From assembly GCF_964656455.1 (NCBI RefSeq), contig NC_135714.1:122754131-122818130 (forward strand): a DNA stretch of 64,000 nt, given 5' to 3'. The DNA is from Halichoerus grypus (lineage: Eukaryota > Chordata > Mammalia > Carnivora > Phocidae). Position 1 is the first letter of the stretch, and each line of letters opens with the position of its first letter. Below, in pieces: positions 1 to 10,590 of this stretch. Under the pieces are notes generated by a model. It saw only the letters and a list, made by a program, of their open reading frames with translations, was not told the DNA's origin and searched no databases. The translations under genes and the position numbers were made by a program.

Positions 1-2410
1 GGTAGGTGAACTGCACAACCCGTGGTACAATACCCAGTTTCTTTTGTGGGGGCTGGTAGGCAACTTTTTGGAGATTTACCTGGGCCTGGGTGAAGCGCAT
101 GATGGGCGTATCTGGCGAATCAGTGAGCACAATTTCTCCAGCTCGGACTCGGTGGTTGTCATCTGTGTCAGTGGGGGGTGTCAGTAAGGTGTACCACAGG
201 TTCTGGTCATCTGAGTCCTGGTCAATATATTGGAGGAATTTCTTCTGGAAGTGAGTGAGTTGGTACTGGTGCACGGTCATTTCTAAGGTAGTTCCTGGAA
301 ATAGTTCTGGACTCTGCAGATCCACTGGTTGGACCGTGATGGTGAAGAAGTGCTGGTTGGATAGATTGGGTGGGTCATGGTCATCCTGTACATGGAAAGT
401 CAGCTGGACCATTACAGGTTGAGGGCTATGGGGTCCAAGATGGCGGTAGAAGAGTTTCCCTTCCATGATGTCTTGCTGAAGCCACTCAGTCACCACCTTC
501 TCATAAAGTCCTTCTTTTTCCACATAATACCAGTCTTCATCTTCAGGGGTCAGAGGTGGTTCAGCCTGCCGCAGCAGCATCTCTCCCAGGTGCTGAGTTG
601 AGTAAGAGGAACCAGGGACCAGATCCCACCCTCTTTCTTCCTTTTTTTCTTCTAGAGGCTGGTCCTCCAGCACAAAATGGATGGTTGAGTCATCAGAGTC
701 AATATCAGTAGCACTCAGGACAAAGGGGGAAATCTGGACCACCTGTCCTTCTGTAACTGAGAGCCCGGTGTTGGCCTTGACCTTCGGTGGTTCATCATCA
801 ACAGGTATTATGGTGACAGGGAAGAGGAATTCCACCTGGTGGTGCCCATCCTCCATCCGGAAAATGATATTGTCACTGTAGGTGTTGCTGCCATCATGCT
901 GGTACACCACTCGCCCTGCTACCAGGTCCTCTGGTGTGAAATGCTTGCGCCCAGCAGGTGCCCCAAGCACCACCAGCTGCCCGTGTCTCAAGCCCCTTAC
1001 TGCAGTTACTATCACCTCCTCTCGGTTATCATTATCACTGATCTGAAGGCTGTGGGTGCTGGACAGGGGCTTTAACTGACCTTCAAATAGCAGTAGTCCC
1101 TGGTTATATCCAGCCACTGGGGCCAGGGTGTTCATGGGCTTCATTATCACCATGAAGGCAAAGGGGTCTGAGGTGGCGCCATCTCCGTCCACCACCTCCA
1201 GCTCCAGCTGGAAGAGGTGCTCTGAATCTAATTTCTCTGTCGGGGGCTGATAGGCAATTTTCAGTTCCCGCAGCTCCCGCTGGGTGAAGAAAGAGACTGG
1301 AAGACCCAGGGGGTCTTCAGTGCTGACCACGTATCCCTGGTGCCCTGGCGTGGTTGTGGGGGCATTGAGAATGTTGAAGACCAGGTCATCAGGGTCAGAC
1401 TCCGTGTCCTCCGCAGCCAGTGAGTCAGGGGTCAGGGCTGTTAGCAAGAACTGACTGACCTCCATCATCATCAGGGCCACAAAGCTGGGCCTAGGTGCAG
1501 TGTTCTCTACTCCGTCGCGGATGCTCACCAGCAGCTGGAAGTGCTCGCGGAGCAGCACCTCCTCTGACCCAGTGCCTCTGTCTTCTGGCCCTAGCAGCTC
1601 CGCCATCAAGGACACATAGTCCCGATTCGGCGACGGGGTGGTGGCGGTATGCTGGTAGCGCACCCCAGCTCTGACAAAAGCCTCACAGTCTACGCTCTTG
1701 CCCCTGGGGAGAGGGGCCCCCATGGCGTCCACCAAACGCCCATACTTGGGCGGTGGGCCGCCCTGGGGAGGAAAAAGGGTGAGCCGGCACCTGCTGGTGG
1801 TAGAGGCTCCGTTCCCCAGGGAGGCGAAGTCCAGCACTCTCCTGTCGATGGCTTGGCTCCAGCCCCGCGCCTTCTCCACCAACAAAGGCCTGTTGCGCGT
1901 CACCAGCTCCGGCGGGGGGAAGACCACGTCCACAGCCAGCGTGAAGGGCAGTGCCAGCGTGTAAGTCGGGGCGTGGTAGCGCAGCTGCAGCCGCACCCGC
2001 GCGCGTCCCGGGCTTCGGGAGCCGAAGTGAGTGTACTGGACCTGGCGGGGCCCGAAGGCGCAGGGGAAGCGGCTGGGGGAGAGCGCACCGTGGCTCAGCG
2101 GCAGGGCGTCCAGCACCGTCACCTCGCACCAGTGCCCGGGCTGCACTCGAATCACCAGGTCCCGGAGCGGATCGAGCCAAAGCGAGCGGCCCACGGGAAC
2201 CCGGAGTCCCGGGTTGGCGATCAGGACGCTGGGGCCGTCGGGGCTACCGCGGGCCAGAGCGCCCCAGGTGGGCATGTAGAGCGCAGGGTGGGGTTCAGTC
2301 CCAGGCGAGGGTACCTGTCCCCGTAGCACTGGGCAGCTCAGGAGCACGTAGGCGAGCGCCGCGACAAACTGCCGGGGCGTCCCAGCGGGGCGCGGAGAAG
2401 TCCCAGCCAT
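1..2410 (-). CDS. FREM3: FREM3-like extracellular matrix protein, 5' part of giant first coding exon (partial, continues past position 1)
   Basis: Reading from an ATG at 2410 down to the window edge gives 803 uninterrupted codons. The start [10 protein letters not shown] leads into a hydrophobic stretch near residues 14-30 ([15 protein letters not shown]), a plausible signal peptide. Residues to about 300 match the FREM/FRAS1 N-terminal region (for example [13 protein letters not shown] and [20 protein letters not shown]). CSPG/NG2-type repeats follow, starting near residues 310, 430, 545 and 695, with acidic DxDSDD and FTQ/FTPEDL signatures ([25 protein letters not shown]-like [10 protein letters not shown]). 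Known FRAS1/FREM proteins are secreted or shed basement-membrane proteins acting in epithelial-mesenchymal adhesion. A start codon inside a multi-kilobase first exon is a FREM2/FREM3 trait. The sequence is close to FREM2 but differs throughout and has an extra segment around residues 580-610, so FREM3 is preferred. No stop, frameshift or splice site is seen. FREM2 is the alternative name. Confidence 0.82.
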   Translation of the reverse strand, partial: MAGTSPRPAGTPRQFVAALAYVLLSCPVLRGQVPSPGTEPHPALYMPTWGALARGSPDGPSVLIANPGLRVPVGRSLWLDPLRDLVIRVQPGHWCEVTVLDALPLSHGALSPSRFPCAFGPRQVQYTHFGSRSPGRARVRLQLRYHAPTYTLALPFTLAVDVVFPPPELVTRNRPLLVEKARGWSQAIDRRVLDFASLGNGASTTSRCRLTLFPPQGGPPPKYGRLVDAMGAPLPRGKSVDCEAFVRAGVRYQHTATTPSPNRDYVSLMAELLGPEDRGTGSEEVLLREHFQLLVSIRDGVENTAPRPSFVALMMMEVSQFLLTALTPDSLAAEDTESDPDDLVFNILNAPTTTPGHQGYVVSTEDPLGLPVSFFTQRELRELKIAYQPPTEKLDSEHLFQLELEVVDGDGATSDPFAFMVIMKPMNTLAPVAGYNQGLLLFEGQLKPLSSTHSLQISDNDNREEVIVTAVRGLRHGQLVVLGAPAGRKHFTPEDLVAGRVVYQHDGSNTYSDNIIFRMEDGHHQVEFLFPVTIIPVDDEPPKVKANTGLSVTEGQVVQISPFVLSATDIDSDDSTIHFVLEDQPLEEKKEERGWDLVPGSSYSTQHLGEMLLRQAEPPLTPEDEDWYYVEKEGLYEKVVTEWLQQDIMEGKLFYRHLGPHSPQPVMVQLTFHVQDDHDPPNLSNQHFFTITVQPVDLQSPELFPGTTLEMTVHQYQLTHFQKKFLQYIDQDSDDQNLWYTLLTPPTDTDDNHRVRAGEIVLTDSPDTPIMRFTQAQVNLQKVAYQPPQKKLGIVPRVVQFTY

Positions 2411-2900
2411 GGGACCTTGACGCTGGGATGCCCGCAGAGTACCCTGTCCGAAGAGCGCCGGCTCAACTGCAAGTGCAGGCTGGGGAGGAGGAGGCTGCTG
2501 TCCAGTCGGGAGCGAGGCGCGGACTCAGCAAGAGCCAGTGGCCATGCTTCAGCTGTGGTAGGTAAAAGCAGCGGGGAGAGAGGGCTCTGCCCACCTTCTG
2601 CTCTGCCTGCGTCCCAAGCGTCTCCTCGGCTGGCTCCGGGGACCGCCTAGAAATGCCCCAGCGCCCGGAGACCCCGCTCCTTTGTGCCTTTAACCTCGCT
2701 ACCTTACTGACCTTCGTGCCCGGAGGGGTAGTCGGCCACTGTGCAGCCCCCGCTGCCCGCTTCAAACCAGCTGGTCGGGATACTCTCCCCGGGTGCCTCA
2801 AAGAGATTGTTCTTTAGGACTGGGAGACAGCGACTGTACCCGGGTCAGTTCTGCGCGTGGAAGACATTGCGCTCCCGCGGTCCATTCATCCCGGCAACGG
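2411..2900 (-). promoter_or_regulatory. GC- and CpG-rich 5' leader and promoter region of the FREM3-like gene
   Basis: GC content and CpG density are high from about 1600 to 2900 and then drop sharply to AT-rich intergenic sequence. This is the pattern of a CpG island covering the start of the large exon. The 5' leader must run upstream (towards higher coordinates) from the ATG at 2410. The ATG context has G at +4 but C at -3, so it is only moderate. No clear TATA box is visible, as usual for CpG-island promoters. A short upstream ATG at 2545 (minus) opens a six-codon frame ending at 2525 if the leader extends that far. The transcription start cannot be fixed from sequence alone. Confidence 0.55.
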
Positions 2901-3504
2901 TGTTTCTGATGGGGGGAGGGGGGAGCCACCATTCCCCTTCCTTACCGCTGACAGGCGTGCATTTTCTAGCCAAAATTGAGTCTCACTTCGGACATAAAAG
3001 AAGCTAGTGGGAGCTATTTTGCAAATAGGATTTTCTAGCTGCCTGTCTGATGAAGCAGCTTATTCCAGATCTTGTAATTCGGTGCTTCCAAAATAACCCT
3101 GGCATTTTTCTTCTGCTCAGTTCTTGAGGAAAAAGATTAGCATCCAGGCTGACGAACTTGAACAGCTTTTAAAATCTGTTTCTAGTCAGTGGGTCCCACA
3201 TACCACAACCGGGTGTGCACGTTGGCTTCCTTCCATTTTTTTTTAGAATGTGGTTTCCATATCTGATCAACAGTGGCTCCCTCTGAGTTTATTAGACATG
3301 CTGTTTCCTAAATATTTTCTTTGTAGAAAAATATATAGTAGCCAGAGGTGAGAATGTCAAGAGAAACAGTAGCAGAGAAAATACCCCAGGTATTTCTGTG
3401 AATTAATCTATTTAACACTTGGAATTGGGCGCTTTCTTTGTGGCTTTTAGTTAAGGATGCCTGCCCTGGGTGGGTGTAATGTTAGCTACTTAATTTCATA
3501 TCTT
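2901..3504. other. AT-rich intergenic sequence upstream of the FREM3-like gene, no feature recognised
   Basis: Beyond the CpG island the sequence becomes AT-rich. No open frame with coding character, RNA gene or clear repeat is seen. Confidence 0.5.
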
Positions 3505-3695
3505 TTATTTTTTTAAGATTTTATTTATTTATTTGAGAGAGAAAAAAAAGAGGGGGGAGGGCATAGCGAGAGAGGGGGAACAGCAGACTCCTTGCTGAGC
3601 TGAGTGCAAAGGGGATGGGGCTCAATCCCAGGACCCTGAGATCTTGACCTGAGCCCAAGTCGGATACTTAACAGACTGAGCCACCCAGGCACCCC
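3505..3695 (-). mobile_element. Can-SINE (tRNA-Lys-derived carnivore SINE)
   Basis: The plus strand shows the reverse complement: a T-rich tail with aagattttatttattt, a purine (GA) stretch, a gatcttgacctgagcc segment, and the end gagccacccaggcacccc. This is the nearest repeat to the FREM3-like promoter. No clear target site duplication is visible, so it is an older copy. Confidence 0.88.
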
Positions 3696-4469
3696 TTCAA
3701 GTCTATTTTTTCAAATATTAGAGGTGTCCATTTAAGCACAGGGCAGACTAATCTTTTCCTGTAATTAAAATGGTAATGTGCTTTCTTATGCAATTAATGT
3801 AAATGCTAGACTTGCTGATGTCAATGAAAATAGATGTGTCCAAAACTGTAGTGATAAATATGGCTTCAAGGGGAATATATGTGTACAATATTATCCTCAA
3901 ATTATTTTATTTTACTGTGTTGCAGATGCATTTCAGCAGCAGCTGCACTGAGTCCCAGAGCAGAAATAATCTGCTGTTGGCTTGAAAGCATTAATATTCT
4001 CTTTAAATATTTAATTTAGTCAGCCAGTGAAAGGCCATGGGTCTATATAATCCACAAAGTGGAATGCTAGTACACCTCATTAGCACAGATTAGGCCAATT
4101 TGTTCATATAATTGGATATTAAGAGATAGTAAATTTGAAACAAAATGTTTAGCTAATTATGATGGTCCAGTGTGTCTAGAAATTATTTTTAAAAATATTT
4201 TAAATTGAAACAGGTAAATTCCATTGTAAATGAAAGAGACACTATATTTCATAAAGCTACTGCTTTGTCCAAAGGATGGTTTTTCTATATTAGAACTTTT
4301 TTGCATATATTAAGTTTCACCAAATGAATATTCCTGTATGAGTGTAATTTTGGTTCCTGTCCAAGCACCACTCACTCTGGGCAACTATGTTGTCCATGTG
4401 CTATTTTCATTATAGGCAGAGATGGGGGTAGGGACCAGAGATGACAAACAACTAAGCTACTAGGTTTTT
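3696..4469. other. AT-rich intergenic sequence without recognised features
   Basis: No coding frame, RNA gene or confidently named repeat is recognised. The short open frame at 3803-3985 is a chance frame with no family resemblance. Confidence 0.45.
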
Positions 4470-4960
4470 AATTTTGTCCTCTGACCGTCCCCATCCAGGT
4501 AACATTCTTTCTACTGTTCTTCTGTTCTTCCCTACCAAGCTTCCTGAAAGTGGGGTTTTTGTTTTTTCCTGCTATCTACATGACTTATTCTCCCACTCAC
4601 TCCCTCTTAGAACACTCCAGTCTGGCTTCCACTTTAAAAACATCAACACCATTCTATGTGAGGTCATTAGTAACCTCCATGTGGCAAAATCCCGTGACTA
4701 TTTCTCATTTTGTCCACTTGCCACACATCCTCTGGTTTTCCTCCTTCTTTGTGGTTTAAGTCTATCTTCTTCAGAAAGCCTTTTTCCTATGCTCCTCAAG
4801 CCATATTAAATCTGTTTGTAATTCTGCATTTGTGGATAACATGATTAAGCTGCATGAGAGCAAGGAGCTTGCAATATTGACCCCTGATAGCCACTGATGT
4901 CAAGAACTGGTGCACAGCAGGTACCTAAAAGTATTTGTTGATTGAAGGAATAAGAGATTG
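4470..4960 (-). repeat. LINE L2 fragment
   Basis: The segment is pyrimidine-rich and carries L2-like stretches such as gtaacctccatgtggcaaaatcc and cctctggttttcctcctt, followed by the L2 3'-end type sequence at 4840-4960 (tgcacagcaggtacctaaa). The open frame at 4474-4809 lies entirely within it and is not a gene. Assignment is from memory of the family consensus. Confidence 0.6.
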
Positions 4961-4995
4961 AGAAGTAGTAATCATGTACCGTGAAGTCTAGGTGC

Positions 4996-5002
4996 CAGGC
5001 AA

Positions 5003-5038
<36 letters not shown>

Positions 5039-5040
5039 AA
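4996..5040. repeat. (AAAT)n simple repeat
   Basis: About eleven near-perfect aaat units end in taataaaaa. It lies at the outer edge of the proviral LTR that follows. Confidence 0.9.
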
Positions 5041-5069
5041 AAACCCAAATCAGTGCAAGTATCAAGTAT

Positions 5070-5485
5070 AGGATAGCTTCTTTTGTAACCTAACCCAAGT
5101 CCACCTGCCTGATGCACAGCAAAGACAATCACTGAGACGCTGAGCATGCAAGGAAAGGGTTGATTCTAGGGGCAGCCAAAGGAAGGGACGAGGAGACAGG
5201 AGGACAAGCCTCAGCTCCACCTCCCTGAAGGAGACAGTCAGGGAAATTTAAAGGCAAATGAAAAAGGTCTGGGTAGAAGTTGCAGCTGTGCTTATCTGCC
5301 CTGTTAACCCTTTGGTTACCAGTGTCTTTTGATTATTGCTCATTCTTGAGGGAATTGGGATAATGACCATTCTGGTTACCTCCTGCTAAAATGGGGCAAA
5401 GATCAGGATTAGAGGAATGGAAACTTTCCTCACTCATTTAGAAATCTTTAGTTCCACGTTGAAACCCAATGTTCTACATTTTTTT
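5070..5485 (-). repeat. 3' LTR of the minus-strand provirus
   Basis: It is homologous to 10255-10585 over at least 250 bases with many substitutions, including the shared tttgtaacc-aaccc end, the actgagac/actgagat junction and the ttaaccctttggttac block. In minus orientation it begins near tgtagaacattggg. Divergence between the two LTRs points to an old insertion. Confidence 0.7.
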
Positions 5486-5784
5486 TTTTTTACCAGGATT
5501 TTTGTACTTTGGTTTGTAGTTCTTATACTATTTTATCTAGGGCCTTAGGGGAGATTTGTTGTAACCAAGTAGCTTGTTGTACTTGTCCATGGATTTCTTT
5601 GGACCAGCTCTCCTAAACAGTAGTTACAGGTCCGTCAGAGGCTTGCTGGTCCAAGCAGGGTTCTTTTTGATGTTTATTCTGTTTTTCCAGTTTATTCGGG
5701 TCTCCAGGAAGGAGTTTAATTTCCATTAATGCCCAAGGCTGTGGACACGTCTTGTGTGACTTCTGCCACAAATCCAGCTCACTG

Positions 5785-6560
5785 TCACTCTGGATGATCT
5801 TGCTGAAAGTGTTTTAATAATTTCTGAGGCCTTCTCTGAACAGGAAAATCTTCAACCCAATCTGTAAAGTTGTCTATAAATGCTAGCAAATACAAAAAAT
5901 TACCTGTTGTTTTTGATATCCTGGTAAAATCTACTTGCCAGTCTTCTTCAGGTTTGGGGTCTCTGAGTTGTGTACCTTTTAGAATGGGTAGGGGCCCGGT
6001 CTTAGGATTGTTTTTAGCACAAATGTCACTTTTTTTTTTTTTAAATAGTTCTCTAAAGAGTGGGACCTGCAATACACTTCTGGATCCATCGAAGAGTAGC
6101 ATCTCACCCATTATAGGTACTTTGGGGAATACAGTTAAATATTTCTCCCATAAGATGTTCTGGGATAAGGATTCATTATATTTCCAGCTGGCTCTTGTGC
6201 CAGCATGGTGTTTTAATCCTTGGCTCTTTTTAGGCCCTCCAAGGAATATTGAGGTTGATACTTTAGTTAAGTCTATGTCTGGTACTAAAGCCATTATAGA
6301 GGGTTTTGGATCTTTGTAGAGGCTGCCAACTTGGTAGCTTGATCTGCCCAGTTGTTCCCTTGGGCGATCAGTTTGATTTCTGGTGTTCTCAGCAGTGGAC
6401 AATAGCTGCTGGGTCACCATGGCATCCAGCTCTTAATGGTCTTTGATCCATGGAACTGTTTTTGTCCATAAACATCTCAAAGTCTGGATTTCCCAGTGGC
6501 AGATCCATCAGATCAGGATGGCTGGAATAAACTTGCTCAATTATCTGTAGGTCTCTGGGG
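5785..6560 (-). pseudogene. ERV pol remnant: RNase H C-terminus and integrase N-terminus
   Basis: Minus-strand reading shows an RNase H start-like segment (DLMDLPLGNPDFEMFMD), then an RNase H end-like block in a shifted frame (AIVHC-EHQKSN around 6380-6400). The integrase zinc-binding region and catalytic-core start follow (GPLPILKG, EEDWQVDFTRISK, LLAFIDNFTDWVEDFP). The part of RNase H between the first two blocks is deleted and there are at least two frame changes. A 211-codon frame (6420-5785) survives by chance across this remnant. The family is retroviral Pol of gammaretrovirus type. It is broken and cannot be functional. Confidence 0.78.
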
Positions 6561-6574
6561 GATCTTTGAGTGGT

Positions 6575-6790
6575 TTATACAGCAACAGGCATGAAGATGG
6601 CCTGAACATGGGCCATTGTGGTGGTTCCTCTCTGAAGTTTAACCTCAAGCTGTCTAGTTTCAGTTTGCAGGGCTTTAAGAAAAAGAGCAGTTTTATTTCT
6701 CAGTGATTCCAAGTCAAGAGAATGGGAGAAAATTGGAAATACTAGCGTGGAGAGTCTTGGCCAGATTTTTGAGGACACCAGAACTGAGAA
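6575..6790 (-). pseudogene. Possible ERV coding remnant, domain not identified
   Basis: A short open stretch (67 codons from 6778) contains a heptad-like segment (LDLESLRNKTALFLKALQTE). It lies directly 5' of the RNase H remnant on the same strand. It could be displaced env or gag sequence, but I cannot assign a domain. Confidence 0.3.
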
Positions 6791-8369
6791 TCCAGCTCAG
6801 TTTTATAGGCAAACAATAAGCACTCACAAACAGTTAATCAGAAGTAAAATCTAACATCCACAATGGTGTGTTACTGAAACATCATTTCTCTAAAATCACC
6901 TTCTTTTCTAAAGATAGCCAAATTAGGACTAATTTGTCTGTAAAATAATTTGTTTGTAAAATGTTTGTTACAAACTTGGCCTAATTATTTACCTAAGTGC
7001 AGCAAAATAGTGATTGGCCATATAGGTTTTTGTTTGTTTGCTTGTTTTTTAAATCTGTTTTCCTGGAACTTTTCATAAGAAATTTCAGATTGAACTTCTA
7101 ATAGCCTCCCAAGCTAAGAAGCCAAGCTAAATACTTGCCATCGGATTTCACCTATAGTACCTAGAGGTTTGGGTGAATTCCTTTCTTCTTGGGGTTCCCA
7201 AAATAGCCGGAGTTTCCTGCATTTGCTAGGAAGTGACCTTCTTTACTAATCTCGGAAGGCTGCTGGTACCTCTGGAAGCAGGGTATCAGGCCAGTTTTTC
7301 CAAAGGACTTTATTGGCTCCATCAAGTCAACCTTAGCTCCTTAAAGCTGTCTGGTCATAGCTGAGCCTATGCATATCTCCCTCAAATAGGACATTCCGGC
7401 CAAAGCCTTGGTAATATAACCAATGTTTCCAATTGTGTCCGGACATAAGGAGAACAGATTCTTATTAAACTTATGCAAATAAATGCATTGCTATGGAAAT
7501 AGAAGAATACTCACTGGGAGTTTCTGAATTCTGGAGGGATCAGGTAGGGAAATAAAGATACATGTTTTATATTTGTTTACAAAGGAATGTTTTACTAAAT
7601 TTCTATAAGTCATAGATAGCCTTAAATCTGGGAGAACAAACATTAGAGAATCAGCAATGTTTCAAACAAGAGTCTGTTTGAATGCAGTTTTCCCATTAGT
7701 TCCAGATATTCTCACCCAGTTTAGTTTTGTGACCTTAAAGATATCAAAGACCTGTAATCGTTATTATAATGCAATTGATAAGGAAATTCAGTGACATACA
7801 ACACTTTAATAATTAGAATTACAGGTGATGACATTATACCAGGACATATCAAAACCTTAGGAATTTTATACAATTTCTGGAACAGTGATAGCAATCAACC
7901 CCACTGTACAACCTAAGGAGGTTTATCATCACTTATTGGACAACGCTTCCCATGTAATTTGACATACCAAATCAACAAGCCTAATTAGTCAAAAAGGCTT
8001 CCTTTAGAAGTTGAATTCTGAAAAGTTTGTCAGAAATATCAGACGGCTTTAAACAATACGCCTAGGTAGGATTAGAGGTCATTCCAAAACTTAATACTTT
8101 TATATTTAGGCAAGGTGGCAACAAGATTTTAAAGGCAAGTGCAGAGGGTTACATAGTTATCTCAACTTTAACTAATCAAAGACCTAATAAAGACAAAACA
8201 GACACTTTGTTTTTCTAGGCAGATTCTATTAAAGATAAAAAAACTCACTTTGTTTATAATTTAGACTAATCTAAGAAAACTGTCACTTTAACAGAGAAAA
8301 ACCAAATTCCAATTTCATATGGTGTACTTCTGATATTAAGACTCGTTCAAACCAAAGGGAATTTTTAAA
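6791..8369 (-). other. ERV internal region, coding content not recognisable
   Basis: AT-rich sequence lies between the pol remnant and a GC-rich block. Neither strand has long frames and no Can-SINE or L1 interrupts it. It is inside the LTR pair and so is presumed proviral interior, but no domain can be named. Confidence 0.4.
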
Positions 8370-8830
8370 AATTATGCAGTCTCTCCTTTTTTCCTCCCTG
8401 TCCTCTCCCATGTCGATGTTGAGACAAGGACGTCCAGGGCACTGCAAGGATCAGGGTTCTTGCGGCAGGTGTTGGGATGTGCGGACCAGAATCCCCAGCA
8501 GGAGCGAAGGGGTCTGGGCTGTAGGAAGGCTGCAGCAGTCCTCACCTCTCCGAGGCCAGCAGGACTGCTCTGACCCAAGACAATGGCCTCGCCAAGGGCG
8601 TGCCCTCCCCCCAGGTGGTCACGTCCAATGACTGTTCAACAGGAGGGTAGAGAAGTCCAGCCCTTTTGTCCCAATTCAGGGTGGTTCTGAAGGGTAATCC
8701 AACGTTTGGAACTCCTCGGAGAGTCAGCTAAGGCTTCTGTTGATGCACCGCTGCTCACCTTCTGCCTGATCTTGCTGACTCTCCCTTCTCCTCCCCGGCT
8801 GGTGCTCACTCCCTGGTTAACTTGTTTACA
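8370..8830. other. GC-rich island inside the provirus, possibly ERV leader/gag region or a foreign LTR
   Basis: GC content rises abruptly relative to both flanks. On the plus strand the segment cttctgcctgatcttgctga with ctggtgctcactccctgg resembles the end of gammaretroviral-type LTRs. On the minus strand 68- and 65-codon frames are open but match no domain I recognise. It may be a separate LTR fragment in plus orientation or divergent proviral sequence. Confidence 0.35.
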
Positions 8831-9609
8831 CACTAATCTCCATAATCTTAGTCCCGACCATGCACAAAATTCCTTTCCAAAGATTCCCTTTGCTCAAAAA
8901 CCTACAGCTTTCCTTTTATATTCATTCAGATTTTGTCCTAAGTTTTCTCTCTTTAAATAGCCAGTCTTGCTTTCCTTGCATACAGAGTTGTTCCCCTACT
9001 ATTTCTAGTAGTCTTAATTACATTTATTAAAATCATTTACATCTATTTGTTCTTAGATTACCCATAAAACTTTGAGGCATTTGACAAAGTTCTCAGGTCT
9101 TTTTTTCTTTTCTGACAAATTTTGCAATGAAGGTAACATGAACTTATTTGACTTTCAGTTAACACAAGCCAAATAAAAGTTTTACATTTACTGCTGATAA
9201 TTCTAAAGACATGTCCACTTTAATTGAACCAACAACCTTAAATTAGCTTTAATACTGAGTATTTTTCAAGATTGCATGAACTTGAAATACATTTAGGTTA
9301 GTTTCTATTTTTCTGAATTTTAGAATGTCCAATTCTTATAAGCTCTTGCCTTTAGACCAACTAAATAGAGCTCTTTTACAAATTAATTTTAGCAACATCA
9401 TCGAAGGTAGAGAAATTATCTAGCAGGTACGACACACAGGAGCATACACAAATACACGAACCAGATGCAAACAAAATCTTAAAGGCCCAATTTCCAAATA
9501 TCTTCCTTTTACAAAACAAAGCTGACTGTAAGATAGTATTATAATTCACAGATCCATTAACTGGTCATTTTTCTCAGGAATCTAATGAATATTGTGGTCA
9601 AGCAGTGTT

Positions 9610-9611
<2 letters not shown>

Positions 9612-9641
<30 letters not shown>
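9612..9641. repeat. Uninterrupted A tract of about 28 bases
   Basis: The homopolymer follows gttgc on the plus strand and sits at the broken end of the gag-start remnant. It may be the tail of a plus-strand retroposon or a homopolymer expansion. Confidence 0.9.
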
Positions 9642-9645
<4 letters not shown>

Positions 9646-9703
9646 AGTTTTGTAGAATACAGCCCAAAGGGCTGCATCTGGGAATCAAATTGTCATTTCC
9701 CAT
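9642..9703 (-). pseudogene. ERV gag start remnant (matrix N-terminus)
   Basis: The minus-strand ATG at 9703 begins MGN and soon reads PLGCIL-NF. A Met-Gly myristoylation start followed by PLGCIL is typical of gammaretrovirus-type matrix proteins. The frame is lost after about 20 codons at the A tract. It is positioned correctly, about 550 bases inside the 5' LTR. It is a remnant only. Confidence 0.6.
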
Positions 9704-10254
9704 TTTCCAGTTAGAACACAGCCAGTTTTATGCAAAGCTATGGAAAGCTGCACGGGCAAGCAAATCAAATGAAGCCCAGAGGACCTCTGTGAGCGTTGGC
9801 TCCTCCTCAGAAGTTGGGGCTTTTCCGACTGAACCAAATAGCTTTCTACTTTCTGGTTCCTCCCGAAAGGTCAGAGCATCACTGACTGAATGAAATGGCT
9901 TCCTTATCAGCTTTATAAGCTAGGAAAGGAGGCGAAGAGACCCCCAAACCCCCAACCAACTGGGAGGAAGAAATCTAGGAGAGCCAAGGCAAACAGGAGG
10001 AAGAAATATGCTCAGGTGATATTCCACAGGAAGTACTCACCAAGAGATGTCTGTCTGTGGAAACCAAACCCCAAAACCATTTCCTTGCAGCAAGAATTAA
10101 ATTAGGTGCCAAAGGTTAGGTGCCCGGTGTGGTGGGGCCCCAGGGATGGTCCCTAGGAAAAAGAGCCTAGGCAGCTGCTTGGATTCGTCACTGAACTCTG
10201 ATTACCATCGGGGGGTGGGGAGCCCATGAACCACAGGCAAAAAGCTCCCAGTTG

Positions 10255-10590
10255 GCTTGTCAACTTTGTAACCAAACCTAAATTCATGCGCCTGATAGGC
10301 AGCCAAGATGATCACTGAGATATGAAGAGTGCAGAAAGAAAAGGGCTTTTCCGAGGGGCAGCCAAACGAGGAGACCAGAAGACAAACCTCCAATCCACCT
10401 CCTGGAAGGAGGAGAGTCAGGGAAATTTAAAGGCAAATAAAAAAGATCTGAGTAAAAATTTGGAGCATTTGGAGCTGGGCTTATTGGTCCCATTGACCCT
10501 TTGGTTACTGGTTTTACTTTCTTCCATCCTCAGACTTTGTCAGTTCCTTAGAGGCTGGTGACAGTTCTGTGTAGAGAATGCAAATTTAAT
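10255..10590 (-). repeat. 5' LTR of the minus-strand provirus
   Basis: It pairs with 5070-5485 through the shared blocks described for that LTR. Several short internal indels separate the two copies. Downstream in the proviral sense, around 10115-10145, tggggccccaccacaccggg is at most a weak primer-binding-site candidate. Confidence 0.68.

Larger units (their letters stand above)
5070..10590 (-). mobile_element. Decayed gammaretrovirus-like (ERV1 class) provirus
   Basis: Two related blocks in the same orientation (about 5070-5485 and 10255-10585) behave as LTRs. Both share ggcagccaaa, gagtcagggaaatttaaaggcaaa-type and ccctttggttac motifs. Between them, on the minus strand, lie a gag-start remnant next to the higher-coordinate LTR and an RNase H/integrase remnant nearer the lower one. 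That order (LTR, gag, pol, LTR) gives minus-strand transcription. Much of pro, RT and env is not recognisable and large deletions are likely. Stops and frameshifts are everywhere, so nothing here should make protein. Confidence 0.75.

Noticed and set aside
1649..2565. Long plus-strand frames (225 and 204 codons) and minus frames in other phases across the CpG-rich region
   Set aside because: They are antisense or out-of-phase shadows of the GC-rich FREM3-like exon; high GC lowers stop frequency. None has a recognisable domain.
5870..6319. 149-codon plus frame
   Set aside because: It is the antisense shadow of the ERV pol remnant on the minus strand.
10115..10145. Retroviral primer-binding site candidate
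   Set aside because: Only a few bases agree with a tRNA-Pro-type site; too weak to annotate.
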